Source: Lolium rigidum
Lineage: Eukaryota; Streptophyta; Magnoliopsida; Poales; Poaceae
Length of the DNA stretch: 64,000 bases
Direction of reading: 5' to 3'
Assembly: GCF_022539505.1 (NCBI RefSeq)
Contig: NC_061513.1
Coordinates: 346,471,617-346,535,616 of the forward strand
This document shows positions 49,001-60,078 of the stretch, piece after piece; position 1 is the stretch's first letter, and every line of letters begins with the position of its first letter. The translations under genes and the position numbers were made by a program. The notes beneath the pieces were generated by a model, which was not told where the DNA came from, did no database searches, and saw only the letters and a program-made list of their open reading frames with translations.

Positions 49001-50351
49001 TCAACTGCCCCATGTGCATAATTTGAGTCTTGATTATGTATATATTGATTCAGGTTTCAGACTTATAGTATCATTCTGTTTCAAGCAGAAATTCAGGTCT
49101 AAGGTTTTTATATAATAGTTATGCCTTATTTCTCTATTTCAGTTAGTCATTTCAACTTCAACTTTGAGAGTATTGGATATGCAGTGAACGCAAAGTATCT
49201 CCCCTGATTTTATCTGTGCCATTGAGGTTTGGAAAGTTCTTATTGATATCATCTACTCTGCATGATTAATTGTCGTAGGTTTGTTCTCTTACCTTTCAAC
49301 GTTTAGTCCAGGAAGTTGTTTATTTTTCGAAGCCCTAAGATTGTATATGTCCATTTACCATGAATCTTATCTCTTGCAAGCGCAGGATAGTGGTAATAAT
49401 TTACCCAAGATACATACACAAAGTGTTATATCAAATGAGAGTAAGTGATGGTTTATGCCACTTGTGATCTCCTGTTTAGCCTAATGGATATGGTAACAAA
49501 TGGTGGAGTACTCTGTTGTCGAAAGTTTGTACTCAAATCAATGCACAATTATTTGTCTCAGAAGCAATTGTTCAAATCAGCGCAAGACCAATCATGTCTT
49601 GTGTGACCAATTTGAATAAGAATTGTCCATATAGGCTTATCATGTGTTTCTCGGAAGCATTACAAACATGTGATCAATTACTGTAAACAAATTTGATCGA
49701 CCAGTCCAAAAACTGTATGTGAATGTTATGCGAGTAAATATATGAGATATATATTTGCAGATTGTAGACAACACTGTTTGTTTTGAGATAAAATATTTTG
49801 TTTGTTCATTGTGAACATAAATATTTGAGTTCTTAGAAAGTAATTGGCTGTCATAAAATGGATGTGTGCGTCATGCATGTTGTGGTAATTCAGAAAAGGA
49901 CTATTTAATGATTTACATCAACGTTTGCTACATGGATATACATTTCTATATGAAGCAGTTGGTCATAACTTCAAGATATCCATTATATCTATCTAAAATT
50001 TTATTGTTTGCGATGTAAGAAATTACAATGATTCCATTTACTGGAAAATCAGAAATCAAACCTATATCGACATATATCAGTATTTAAATATGAACATCCT
50101 TTTCTAGCCATTTATAAAGATTGTTGCACATTACACTGGAGTGGCATATATGTAACCTTCTTATTTAGAGCATCATCGAGAAAGCAGCCTATTAATTTCT
50201 TTGTCAAGATTCTACGAACAAGAATCTCATTTTTTTAGGCTTGATAGCCGCCTAAAAAGCACACAGGAAAATCAAGTAAATGGACAGGCACAAGCCATTG
50301 TTTGTGATGTGTGATAAATGCATACGTGCGTTGCACGTGCATGTTTACTAG
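46020..50351 (+). mobile_element. Helitron 1, 4.3 kb, non-autonomous
   Basis: Starts TCTCTACTACTTATAAAG at 46020 after A; ends CTAG at 50351 before T. A hairpin ACGTGC-GTT-GCACGT sits 9 bases before CTAG. No Rep/helicase. The content looks like captured gene pieces in + orientation. A GC-rich leader-like block (46100-46490) is followed by a coding-like stretch at 47345-47640 after a CAG acceptor (FDEMTEVTKKNIFADHPYVL segment), another at 48245-48325, and one before a GTGAGT donor at 48623 (HSKDYVRHYVSHDKC segment). None could be assigned to a family. The remaining 48.7-50.3 kb is AT-rich intron-like DNA. Confidence 0.85.
47345..47650 (+). pseudogene. Coding-like captured stretch in Helitron 1, unidentified
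   Basis: A frame of ~100 codons after a polypyrimidine-CAG acceptor at 47344. It has an even, protein-like composition (AYAHNLFDEM, then HPYVLWRRRSDRLGKEMIDW) and then drifts into low-quality sequence. No start, no conserved domain I can name, and no matching downstream exon. It may be an exon of a captured host gene. Confidence 0.35.
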
Positions 50352-50396
50352 TGCCATAGGCCATAGCTGCAAACACCCTCCAAGGTCGTGTCATTA

Positions 50397-51767
50397 GGGC
50401 ATCTCCAACCACGCGACCCAAACGGACGCGCTGGGCCGTCCGGTTTAGGCCGTTTGGGTGGCCAAGCGGACACGCGGACAGCGGCCCGCGTCCGCATGTC
50501 CGTTTGGGTCGCGCGCTGCGCCCAACGCGCGGACACAGCGCATAATCAAGTAAATAGAAAAACATTTGTAAAAATGCGAATTTAAACGAAATTTCATTGA
50601 ACATATGCCCTATTTTGGGCAAATTTGTACATAGCCCTATTTTGGGAAAATAAAACTAACAAAAGAAGCCCCTATATGGGCTTTTAAATTTAAACTAATA
50701 TAAAAAACCCTCTATAAGGGTTTGGTCGGCGGCGCGGTGGCCGCTGGTGCGCCGCCTAGCCCCTGTGGGCGTCGTCGGCGACGTCATCGTGGACGACGTC
50801 CCCGGGCGGCGACGCGCTGTTGTGGCTCGACCGCGCCGGGGACTCCGGCCACGGAGACCACAGGGCCTCCTCCCAGGCCGAGTGGGGGTCCGGAGCCACC
50901 CGAGGCTGCGGCGGCGCACGGAGCAGCGCCTCCTCCCTGCGGCGCCGCTGCCTCTCCTGCCAGGTGCGGCGCCTTCCCTCCTGGCGCCGCCGCTGGTCCG
51001 CGCGGCGCCTGTCCTCCTGTCGCCGCTGCTCCGCGCGGCGCTCCTGGTCGGCGCGGCGCCTGGCCTCCTCCCGCCGCGCCGCCTCCTCCTCCTCCCGACA
51101 CGCCTGGCGGGCCTGGGCGTAGAGCTCCCAGCCCTCCGCCTCCCCGACCTCCCGCCGGGCCGCCTCCTCCATCTCGGAGGTGCGAATGGCCGCATGGAGG
51201 TGCGGCCATTTCGCCTCCTCCTCCGCCGCCGAGATCATCAGCGCGGCGCGGAGGTCCGGGTCCTCCTCCGAGGACTCGGGCTTCGGCTCGAGCAGGAGAG
51301 GCGGCGGTTGCGGCAATGCCGCGCCGCCGCGGGCGGCCTCTCCGATGTGGAGGCCGCCTCGGTTTCCTCCCGCAGCCCGCAGCGCCGGCGGGCGACGGCG
51401 GCTGCTGCTCGCCTCGTCGTCGTTGGCGGAAGCGAACCGTCACTTGGCCATGGCGGCGGTTTCGCTGCAGGAGTGGAGTGGGGACTGGAGTGGAGGGCCA
51501 GATCCCCTCCAGTCCCCATTTAATAGACTCCCTGGTCACCGACAGGTGGGCCCCAGGGAGACGAGGTGACCAGCGCGCGGACGCGAGCGGACGGCGCGTG
51601 CCATCCGCGGCCACGCAAACCTAGCCCAGATTTGGGCCGGGTTTGCGTCGTTCCGGACGCCGCGGCCCTCCGCTTTTGCGGTGCGTCCCCCGCTGGGCCA
51701 CGTTTTTGTCCGGCTCGATCCATCCGGACGCGCGGGCGCGGTTTGGGTCGCCCCGTTGGAGATGCCC
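50397..51767 (-). mobile_element. PIF/Harbinger-type TIR element, 1371 bp
   Basis: Terminal inverted repeats GGGCATCTCCAAC followed by GCGACCCAAAC on both ends, with TTA target duplications (50394-50396 and 51768-51770). TTA/TAA targets fit Harbinger. The centre is very GC-rich with frames open in all phases; the best coding candidate is on the minus strand (50756-51451). It has no DDE transposase, so it is non-autonomous. It lies between the two large Helitrons. Confidence 0.85.
50756..51451 (-). pseudogene. Glu/Arg-rich ORF of the TIR element, stop at codon 4
   Basis: From ATG 51451-51449 the frame reads Met-Ala-Lys then TGA (51442-51440), and is open afterwards to 50756, about 231 residues in all. 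A usable Met lies at 51316, giving 186 residues. The product is acidic at first (PKPESSEEDPDLRAALMISA), then a long Glu/Arg/Ala helix-like part (REEARRRADQERRAEQ), probably coiled coil, and a Pro-rich end. Such ORFs recur in cereal elements of this kind (recollection). No function can be given, and part of the apparent openness comes from high GC. Confidence 0.45.
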
Positions 51768-51770
51768 TTA

Positions 51771-51890
51771 GTAGAGGCTTCCCTCTTGCTAATGATTCCG
51801 TATGTTCTGGGGTAATTATTCAGTCGGTCTTTAAGTCATCGAAACGCTTCAATCAGGAGATTTCCCGTCGACATCAACAACATTGTTCAA
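51771..51890. other. Short unique-looking spacer before Helitron 2
   Basis: 120 bp between the TIR element and Helitron 2. With 50352-50393 and 57557-57624 it forms the older sequence into which these elements inserted. No gene seen. Confidence 0.4.
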
Positions 51891-53040
51891 TCTCTACTAC
51901 TTAAAAAGAAGGAACGTGTTCCCCCTTCTCCCCTCCTTTCGTCGTCCGTCCAACCTCCCCACGTCGCTTCGTCGTCCCGCAAATCACGCCCCGCGGAAGA
52001 AACGTTTCGTCAAAATGTACCCAGTCAACCCCCAACCACGTCCATACAGCTCCTCTCCAATCGGCACACCGCCTGCATCTTCGGCTCCCTCGTCCCTCCC
52101 CGCACCATCCACCTCATCTCGCACTGCACCCGCCATGGCAACGGGCTGAATGCATCCTGCAGTGGACGGACGGTCAGCATCTCCTGCTCCATCCCGAGTC
52201 GAACTGAGAATCCGCGCCGGCCGGCCTGAATGCATTTTCGTTTAGAACCGAAGATCCGCGCCGCCACGCAGGATCCGGATTTGGCCGTGTTCCCTGGATG
52301 CCACCGTGCTGAGTTCACCGACTGGCTGGCTCAGATCCACGCATCCTTATCATCGAGAAGACACCCTCCGTGTAGCACCAGAAATCACATCGCTGCTGCC
52401 GCCGCCTGCATTTCACGCTCGACCCCACTTTCCCCCGTCCCCGTTTGAGCTCGCCTTGATTTCTAGCCGCCGCCGCCGCTGTTCCCCACCTCCGGAGCCG
52501 TGCCCTCCTCCCGTCAGTGGGGAGAAGCCGCTCCCCAACGGGATCTCCACCTCTCCGGTGTGGGGAACGGCCACGACCTCTCTTGCCCTGCCCTGTGTCT
52601 TGTCCGGAATTCATCAGTCAGGCCGTCCCCAAACCTCCGCGTAAGTACATGATCATATATGCTCTTAATTTATTCGTTTTGGTGATCCTTCAGATGCGAG
52701 TAAGTAGATCCTTCGGGATTAGCAGCAACCGCCCATCTATCTATTCATTTTCTCTTCAGATCCGGCTATTTTATTATGTTTGAAAGATATGTGTGCTTGC
52801 TGCAAGTAGATCCTGGTATTGAAGAACTCAAATTTATGTGCTTTTGTTGTTAGTGGATCGTGATGGAGAAGAACTTATATTTACACAACTTTTCCCTACA
52901 ACGAAATGGTGCTAAACATGTAATTGATTTCTCAAATGAGAACGTCTTTGACTGTGTAGATTCTAAAGGGTCGGATGACATAGCTGTTATCAATAATTAT
53001 GAGACCGATGCATAACTTATTGAGGAAGGGCGGAGAGCAT

Positions 53041-53325
53041 GAATGTTCAGAATTTGCTGCAGAGTTGTATCCTGATGTAAAGAATGTGGATATTTCAGTA
53101 ATTGGAGCTGGAGAGAGCATATCCTTACGACGTATAATGGCCTTATCAATTTTAAATTTATCAGCTTTTTGATATTTCACAGATTAGAAACTTCTTGGTA
53201 GAGTAGACACTAATTATACCTTAGATATGGTGTTAATTGTATTCATTATTTCATGCAGGTTTGACAAAAGAATCACCAATTTTGCTGAGGACAAGTTTAA
53301 GAGCGAAGGAATAGATCTGAGCTCC
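53041..53325 (+). pseudogene. Captured fragment of a type II NAD(P)H dehydrogenase (NDB type)
   Basis: Two exon-like pieces. The first (53041-~53130) encodes EFAAEL, then YPDVKNVDISVIGAGESI; the second, after a TTTCATGCAG acceptor (ends 53258), encodes FDKRITNFAEDKFKSEGIDL. These match the central part of external mitochondrial alternative NAD(P)H dehydrogenases (NDB), where an E-F-A-A-E-L helix and an F-D-K-R-I-T-x-F-A-E-x-K-F segment occur in that order. Residues usually found between EFAAEL and YP are missing, and the reading leaves the family after 53325. In an intact enzyme this part lies between the FAD- and NADH-binding folds. It is a truncated pseudogene carried by Helitron 2. Family call from memory of the motif. 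Confidence 0.72.
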
Positions 53326-53603
53326 GAAGGAACACATGACCGCTGCTGCAGTGTTGGAGTGCAGTGTCTATGGTCGTCGAAGCGCTAAAGCCCCTATATT
53401 CAAAGGCCACCAGATATACAACTACACTCTGAAAATGCCATTTCTGTCGCTCTAACCGATGGCGGCCTTTTATATGCACACCCAGATTCAAGAATTGATA
53501 AAGTAGGCATCGTGTTGTCTTTGATGTCAGTTCGCAAGAACATCTTTTCATATCCCATTACACCGTGCTTTCTTCGCTATTGCGGAAATAAATGAAGAAA
53601 TGT

Positions 53604-54031
53604 TTTGGAGAGGATGCCAAACAAGATGAATGTTCAGCTGTGCAGTCCAGTGAGTTCTTCTCTCAGGTACTTAGAGGTTGTGAGCCTTAAGGGTTTGCTT
53701 CAGTTGTGATGGAGCATCCTTTATGAGTGAGAGTATTTTGTGCACAAGTGCGTGCTGGAATGTGGCGTAAGAATGGAGATGCGGCTATACTGAGTGATGA
53801 GTGGTACCGCTTGGTGCAATGTTAATTTTTTACTGACCCCATATGCATTGCTATTCAATAATAGTTTCTGCTATTCAATAATTCTTTCCAGGCTTGAACA
53901 GGGCTTGGACTCAGATCTGTTTCTGCTTCAGTGTTGTGCTGCATTATCTTCGTCAGAGTTCTTCGTGAGGACCATTCAAGAGAGATTTGGTTTATCAAAT
54001 TATACATCTTTGGAACTCGGAGAACAGAATG
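53604..54031 (+). pseudogene. Captured fragment of a PRT6/UBR-type E3 ubiquitin ligase
   Basis: First piece 53604-~53819 encodes SSEFFSQVLRGCEP, stop, GFASVVMEHPL, stop, RVFCAQVRAGMWRKNGDAAI. The second, after a TTTCCAG acceptor (ends 53891), encodes LEQGLDSDLFLLQCCAALSS, then FFVRTIQERFGLSNYTSLEL, and ends near a GTAAGC donor (54032). A-Q-V-x-A-G-M-W-R-[RK]-N-G followed by a D-x-x-L-L-Q segment is a hallmark of UBR-family N-recognins; in plants this points to PRT6, which marks N-degron proteins for the proteasome. Two in-frame stops and missing neighbours make it a pseudogene. Confidence 0.65.
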
Positions 54032-55830
54032 AGTAAGCTCCAAGTTGTTTTATCATGCCAACTTTTGTTTCTGTTAACATATTGCTTCTTAAGCTTTTAG
54101 TGTTGCATGTGAATACTTTTGCGTTGATAATCCATTCAACCTCATTCTTGCTTGTGTCACTACTCGCTAAATCAAGGTATTCAATTATGAAGTTAGCATG
54201 ATTTGAATGTTTTTTTACTTACTTGCCAGAGAAGCTTTGGTGTTGCATTATCATCGAGTTCAAAGTTCTCACACTTGGGGCTTTAGCTTCTCAATTGCAA
54301 TAGCAATTTATCATGCTAAAGGTATTCTCGAAATTTCTTTAATTTTTGGCTAAGTTTACATGATTTAATTTTTAAATCATTTGCTTGGTCTGGGACAGTT
54401 GGTACACGTTGGTATTCTTGGACCAAATGTAGGAATACTATAGCAACAATATTGAAGCAGGAAAACTTTTCATCAGTTTCCAGAGCTTTCATAAACTTCT
54501 CCGTTTGAATACGGTAGCAACGGAATTGGATCATTTTCCTACTTTTCATCAAATGTAGGAATAGTATAACAACAATATTCTTGGTACACGTTGGTTTGCA
54601 TGCCGGATTGGTGGTCAGTGAGTAACTGCTATTACATGTGAACTGGTGCACGATATCTAGATGTGCCTGTTTAGTTGCTCTAACTGCAATTGGTGCTTGT
54701 TCTATGATATAGATGATACCGCTAATGACATGGAGTGCGGCCACCATGAACGAGGAATAAGAGAATCTGATTCGGAGGGTGAAGAGTACGACCATTTGGT
54801 ATGTCCAACAATTACTTTGTATTCGAGAGATCGAGACTTATCTATAGAATGAATAATTATGTTCACCTGATGGAGTGATGGCCTGATGGGTCAGATTGAG
54901 ATTTATCTATATTATTAGAGATATTCTAAATCATTAGTAGATATCAATTTTATTTGAACAAGCCTTCTTTGCTTACGCAAGTTTTTTTACAAAGCAGCTG
55001 AATGTTGGTGGTTCCTGTGGGCAATTGATTATCCCATTTCTGCAGTTACCTCCATAACAAAAAGTTCAGCAAAGAATATTTTTGGAATGACTCGATTGAG
55101 CAGATGGTACGCTGCTGATTTTTCTATAATGGATGACATGATAATGATGTATAGGTCGACCAACTTAAGCTATAGTGGAGATTTACGAGATTCCAATATT
55201 TTCTAGCTCCAGTTTGGAAGCTTATACTGCAAATGGAGAAAATATACTATATATTTCCATTTCTATCTGTCAGATGTATTTCCATTTCTATCTATCAAAT
55301 GTTACTTTGAACATTAGGCTCTTTCCTTGAGGTGAGACATTCAGCAAATGTAGACAATGTACTAGATATTTCTATACCTATGATCAGAATGTTACTTTGC
55401 ACTATGTTGGATTGTGTGAAACTTAGGCTGTTTTCTTGAAGCGATACTTTAGCAGATGGGATTGAACTTTTTTCGTTCAAATTAATTACTGTGTCCCGGA
55501 GCTCATTTTGCTTTTGGTTGCAGAATGGGATACATATGCTCTTGTTAGCATGGACCTGGTTTTACAATCAACAAACATTTCATCCTATCCATAGGAGGGA
55601 TGGCAATTTCCTCTAATACAGATCTTCACTTCAGTCGCTTGTTCAGTGCAACCAATGGAATTCTTTGTAGGCCTCTCCTTGAAAATTTGTGAGCAGAGCC
55701 CAGCAGGAGGAGCTTGTCCAGTTTAGCATCTGCTGTAATAAAGAGCACCCATTTACATATTTTCATGAAATAATTTTTGATTAACTTTGCTAATGCGATG
55801 CTCATGACTTCTTGTGAGATGGATGTGTTT

Positions 55831-56030
55831 ACGTATTTATGGTGCAAGAAAGTCAAAGTGATTGATCTTAGCCATCTTATGAAGGATCGGTCTACCCTAT
55901 ACGTATTTATGGTGCAAGAAAGTCAAAGTGATTGATCTTAGCCATCTTATGAAGCATCTGTCTACCCTACACGATTTTATGATGCAAGAAATTCAAAGTG
56001 ATTGATCTTAGCCATCTTATGAAGCATCTG
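55831..56030. repeat. 70-bp tandem repeat, almost three copies
   Basis: Units start at 55831, 55901 and 55971 (ACGTATTTATGGTGCAAGAA or close variant) and share TCAAAGTGATTGATCTTAGC. The third is 60 bp long. It lies inside Helitron 2. Confidence 0.92.
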
Positions 56031-57556
56031 CGGCAGTAGTTACAAAGCGAGTAATACCTATACAGGAGGAAATAAACGAGGAACAATGGTTAAATGGTAG
56101 GAAATTGTCAATGTAGAATTTTATAAGCTACTTATATACATAATAATATTTCTTATTAAATGTTGTCAGTGTAAAAACATATTATATATGTTTCTTTCTA
56201 GATGCTTCTTGTTTTGTTGCACTTTTCGGAATTGCTTTAGATATTGATTTAGGATCAGCAAAGTTTTGTTATGGACACACTTAAGTTTTGTTATGGACAG
56301 TCTGGAGGTTTGTTAACTGCCATGCACCATCATGTACTGAGGTACAGGTGAGCAAACTCCACTACAAAATGTTGTTGCCTTCCTGGATCATTATGCTGGG
56401 CTAAGATGTACTTGACTACTCAATACTTGCTTCGATTTAAATTGGTGTAATTTTTTTTTCATTTCACGGTTATTTTTTGTGCCTCTAATACGCAGAGGTT
56501 CCTGTTTGGCCCAATTTCATGATTGCTCCATATTTCTGAAATTATTGGACCAAGCATACCTGGATCTATTTTTTCTAGGAGAAGATTTGAACATTTGATA
56601 ATTTCTAAAATTACTGATAGAACTTGCCATGTCGTTCATTTCCCTATCGGTTTAGACATGAAGGAAATCGAGCAAAAATATGGAAAATAAGAAGAGACCG
56701 CCCTTGAACCTGTATGCACCTTTACCCATATTGTAAATTGACCTTGAAGTTTAGATAATGGTGTGTGCTACATATTGATATATTTGTTCTCTCTCTACAA
56801 TGTTGACAAGCATGATTATGAACTTTTCAGAGTAGGAAAAGAGGGAATGCAATATATTTTCCAAATTACTTTATTTTTCTTTTGTGAAAAATATACATTC
56901 CTGCTATAATGTAAGAAACGAACCTTTAAGAATCTGAATGCCATATGTAAATCAGATTTGTATAATTTTACTTCTTAATTATCATGTCTAAATATTGTGT
57001 AGAGAACCCTGTGATATACTCCCTTCGATCCGATCAGATCGACTTGGAGCATATGCAAGGCTAGCCTATATAGTTTTACTGAAATAATTATTTGACGAGT
57101 GTGAAAATTGTGTATAGTATTCAAAATTGTGGTGTAGACTTCCTATGTTGCAGTAGTTTATGTTCCCGTATGGCAACTATTACTCTAAATATATTGTTGT
57201 ATTTGTCTTGAGACCAAGTTATATGTCATCTTTTTTTGGTGTTCAGTGATGATTGATGTTTATATTTTAGCATTTTTTTTCTTTTACATGTTTTGTTACC
57301 TGAGTCACGCTGTCTCGTCGTTATGACGATTCAGAACATAGATGTGGACCACGAAACACTAATAAGAAGACCTAGAACTTGAAATCATACATATGCATAA
57401 CAATGTTGTCTTGTTATTGCATTTGGTATTAGCATGATGTAGTATATTATGATATTTTTGTTTTATTTTAAATTTTCATAATAAGTTAAAAATTATATAT
57501 GTGCATTGAGAAATGAAATTTGAGTACCCGTGGCAACGCACGGGCATCTGTACTAG

Positions 57557-57733
57557 TGACATTAAACTTCAAGCCTTTTTTACTATGAGTTTAGTTTTTT
57601 TTGTAATAGACAAGCAAATTATGTAGTGACTATTTATCGAGAAAGATGGCTTCACTCATGTATGTTTAGTTGCCTAGTTGGTTGCAACATAACATACATG
57701 AGTATTTATGCAGTGACTATTTATCGAGAAACA
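57557..57733. repeat. Spacer with 20-bp direct repeats around a hairpin
   Basis: AGTGACTATTTATCGAGAAA occurs at 57625-57644 and 57712-57731. Between them ACTCATGTATGTT (57654-57666) and its perfect complement AACATACATGAGT form a 13-bp stem. The second direct repeat overlaps the target copy of the LINE (57722-57733). Confidence 0.75.
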
Positions 57734-57745
57734 ATATAGACCTAT

Positions 57746-58672
57746 TTGCCTAGACCTATTTGCCTCTTAAATGTAAGTTTCAAGATTTTCACGAAAGTGG
57801 CCACCATTAGACTTAATACGGTTGCGGATCATGTTGTCCAACCATCACAGACAGCCTTTATGCAAGAAAGGAACATCCTTGATGGAGTGGCGGTCTTGCA
57901 TGAGACGGTACATGAGATGCATTCTAAGAAATTAAATGGGGTTATTTTAAAACTAGATTTTGAAAAGGCGTATGATAAAGTCAAGTGGTCTTTTCTACAG
58001 CAGACACTCAGGATGAAAGGTTTTTCTCCAGAGTGGCGCGCTCTAATAAATAATTTTGTGTATGGAGGTAGTGTCGCAATCCGGGTTAATGATGACACCG
58101 GCCACTATTTCCAAACACGAAAAGGGTTACGCCAAGGGGATCCGTTATCACCGATGTTGTTTAACATTGTAGCGGATATGTTGGCTATACTCATAGAGCG
58201 GGCCAAGGCTGATGGCCAGATTGAAGGAGTGATTCCACATCTGGTTGATGGTGGTTTATCTATACTTCAATATGCCGACGATACAATTCTGTTTATGGAT
58301 CATGATCTTCAAAAAGCTCAAAATCTGAAATTAATTTTGGCGGCTTTTGAGAAGTTGTCAGGATTGAAAATCAATTTTCATAAAAGCGAATTGTTCTGTT
58401 TCGGTGAAGCCCAAAACGATATGTCTCTGTATACAGAGTTGTTTGGGTGCGGGAAAGGCCATTTTCCTATTTGTTATTTGGGTATTCCGACTCATTATCG
58501 GAGACTTACAATCGCGGAATGGAAATTAGTGGAAGAAAGATTACAAAAACGCCTTAGTAGTTGGAAAGGTAAATTGTTGTCCCTGGGAGGAAGATTGGTA
58601 CTCATTAATTCGGTACTCACAAATATGGTACCGTATATGTTATCATTCTTCATCCTACGTGAAAGGAATTCC
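57746..58672 (+). pseudogene. LINE reverse transcriptase, first piece
   Basis: 310-codon frame. Motifs in order: RPICLLNVSFKIFTKV (RT block), QTAFMQERNILDGV, VILKLDFEKAYDKVKW (catalytic Asp), GLRQGDPLSPMLFNI and ILQYADDTILF (YADD at 58271-58282), then the L1-type PICYLGIPTH and WKGKLLSLGGRLVLI thumb. A frameshift near 58665 moves the remainder to another frame. Plant L1 lineage. Confidence 0.92.
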
Positions 58673-59069
58673 GCATAAACTCGATTACTATCGATCCAGA
58701 TTCTTTTGGCAAGGGGACAGCGAGAAAAAGAAATATCGACTGGTTAAGTGGAGTATAGTTTGTAGTCCCAAAGATCAAGGAGGGCTTGGAGTTCATGACC
58801 TGGAGGTCAAGAATTCAGCTCTACTGGGTAAATGGCTGTTTAAGCTACTTACTGAGGATGAGACTTGGCAAACTATTCTTCGGAGAAAGTATATCGGTTC
58901 GAAGACACTATCCCAAATGGTTTGGAAACCTGGGGATTCTCACTTCTGGGCTGGTCTTATGGCGACAAAAAATGTATTCTTTCGCCATGGTACTTTCTCA
59001 ATTAGGAATGGAGCACAAATACGGTTCTGGGAAGATGCTTGGCTAGGCAATGCACCCTTAAGTGAATAG
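58659..59069 (+). pseudogene. LINE C-terminal piece, middle
   Basis: Continues after the frameshift with KLDYYRSRFFWQGDSEKKKY and GGLGVHDLEVKNSALLGKW, the standard post-RT part of plant L1 ORF2. Ends at a TAG (59067-59069), after which the same frame would go on with YPALYRIARRQ, so this is a nonsense change. Confidence 0.88.
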
Positions 59070-59123
59070 TATCCTGCTCTGTATAGGATTGCTCGTCGAC
59101 AAGGTGATACCATTGCTACTGTA

Positions 59124-59885
59124 ATGGCTACCTCACCTCCGAATGTGATGTTCAGACGGGTTTTACTTGGACAAAGACTTGTGGCATGGAATACCCTAAT
59201 TCAACGGCTCGGAGATATTCATTTATCGCCTGAACCAGACGAATTTAGATGGAACCTTCATGTAGATGGTACTTTTTCCGTAAAATCTTTCTACAATGCG
59301 ATCCTTCTTTCTGATTTACCAGTTGATAGCAATAAGAAGATTTGGAAGATGAAGATACCATTAAAAATTAATATATTTGGATGGTATCTTTGTCGTGGGG
59401 TTATTCTCACCAAAGACAATCTTGTTAAGCGAAATTGGCATGGAAGTACACGGTGTGTTTTTTGTCATCAGGACGAAACAATCAAACACTTATTCTTCCA
59501 GTGCCAGTTCGCGAGATCTATATGGCCAGTCATCCAAGTAGCATCTACCCTGTATCCTCCGACTAGTGTCGTCAATGTCTTTGGCAATTGGCTTCATGGT
59601 ATAGATTCAAGGCTTAAGATGCTTCTTAGGGTGGGAGCGCTAGCAGTTATCTGGGTGCTTTGGCTATGTAGAAATGACAAGATCTTTAATGACAAAAATT
59701 GCTCTTTGTTGCAGGTCGTCTACAGATGTACAGGTATTCTCCGTTCATGGTTACCTCTTCAGAGAGTGGAGAACCGAGACCTATTTACGGAGGTTTGTAC
59801 ACGGTTGGAGGCTACGGTGAGGGATACTTTTTCCCTACATGGGTGGCAGCATAATCTACGGATAGATGCCCCACCTATACATTAG
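59124..59885 (+). pseudogene. LINE C-terminal piece with zf-RVT domain
   Basis: 253 codons in frame with the previous piece. Contains KIWKMKIPLKINIFGWYLCR followed by CVFCHQDETIKHLFFQC, the zf-RVT zinc-binding motif found at the end of plant LINE ORF2, and a WLCRNDKIFN segment. It ends at TAG 59883-59885, the natural end. Confidence 0.9.
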
Positions 59886-60078
59886 GCGTTATATGATTCA
59901 TCGTTCCGATATGTATCTCGCCTAGTTTTTAATATTTATCCTTTTGGACTTGAGACAACAAAACGGCTGTGTGCATCCTGGTTATGCAGAGGTTGGATGT
60001 AATTGCTTCTTAAAGTAATAAAGCATCCTTTATCGAATTTTTTTTTATCGAGAAACAGAACAACATGTTTAGAAGCAA

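Larger units (their letters stand above)
51891..57556 (+). mobile_element. Helitron 2, 5.7 kb, with captured gene fragments
   Basis: Starts TCTCTACTACTTAAAAAG at 51891 after A; ends CTAG at 57556 before T. A perfect 6-bp-stem hairpin CCCGTG-GCAACG-CACGGG lies ~10 bases before the end. No Rep/helicase. Inside, in + orientation: GC-rich leader-like DNA (51930-52640), NDB-type exon fragments (53041-53325), PRT6/UBR-type exon fragments (53604-54031), unassigned coding-like DNA between them (a HSENAISVALTDGG segment near 53420), a 70-bp tandem repeat (55831-56030), and AT-rich intron-like DNA. All captured genes have stops. Confidence 0.9.
57734..60045 (+). mobile_element. 5'-truncated LINE (L1-type non-LTR retrotransposon)
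   Basis: Flanked by TATCGAGAAACA (57722-57733 and 60046-60057). It starts inside the RT domain, so ORF1 and the endonuclease are absent, the usual result of incomplete reverse transcription. The 3' end reads AAGCATCCTTTATCGAA then a T run. A 14-bp tandem duplication (AGACCTATTTGCCT) marks the 5' junction. The three protein pieces are given separately. Confidence 0.88.

Noticed and set aside
50722..51624. Long frames (up to 300 codons) on the plus strand inside the GC-rich TIR element
   Set aside because: Pro/Arg/Gly-rich readings on the opposite strand of the Glu/Arg frame. High GC keeps all six phases open, and no domain is seen.
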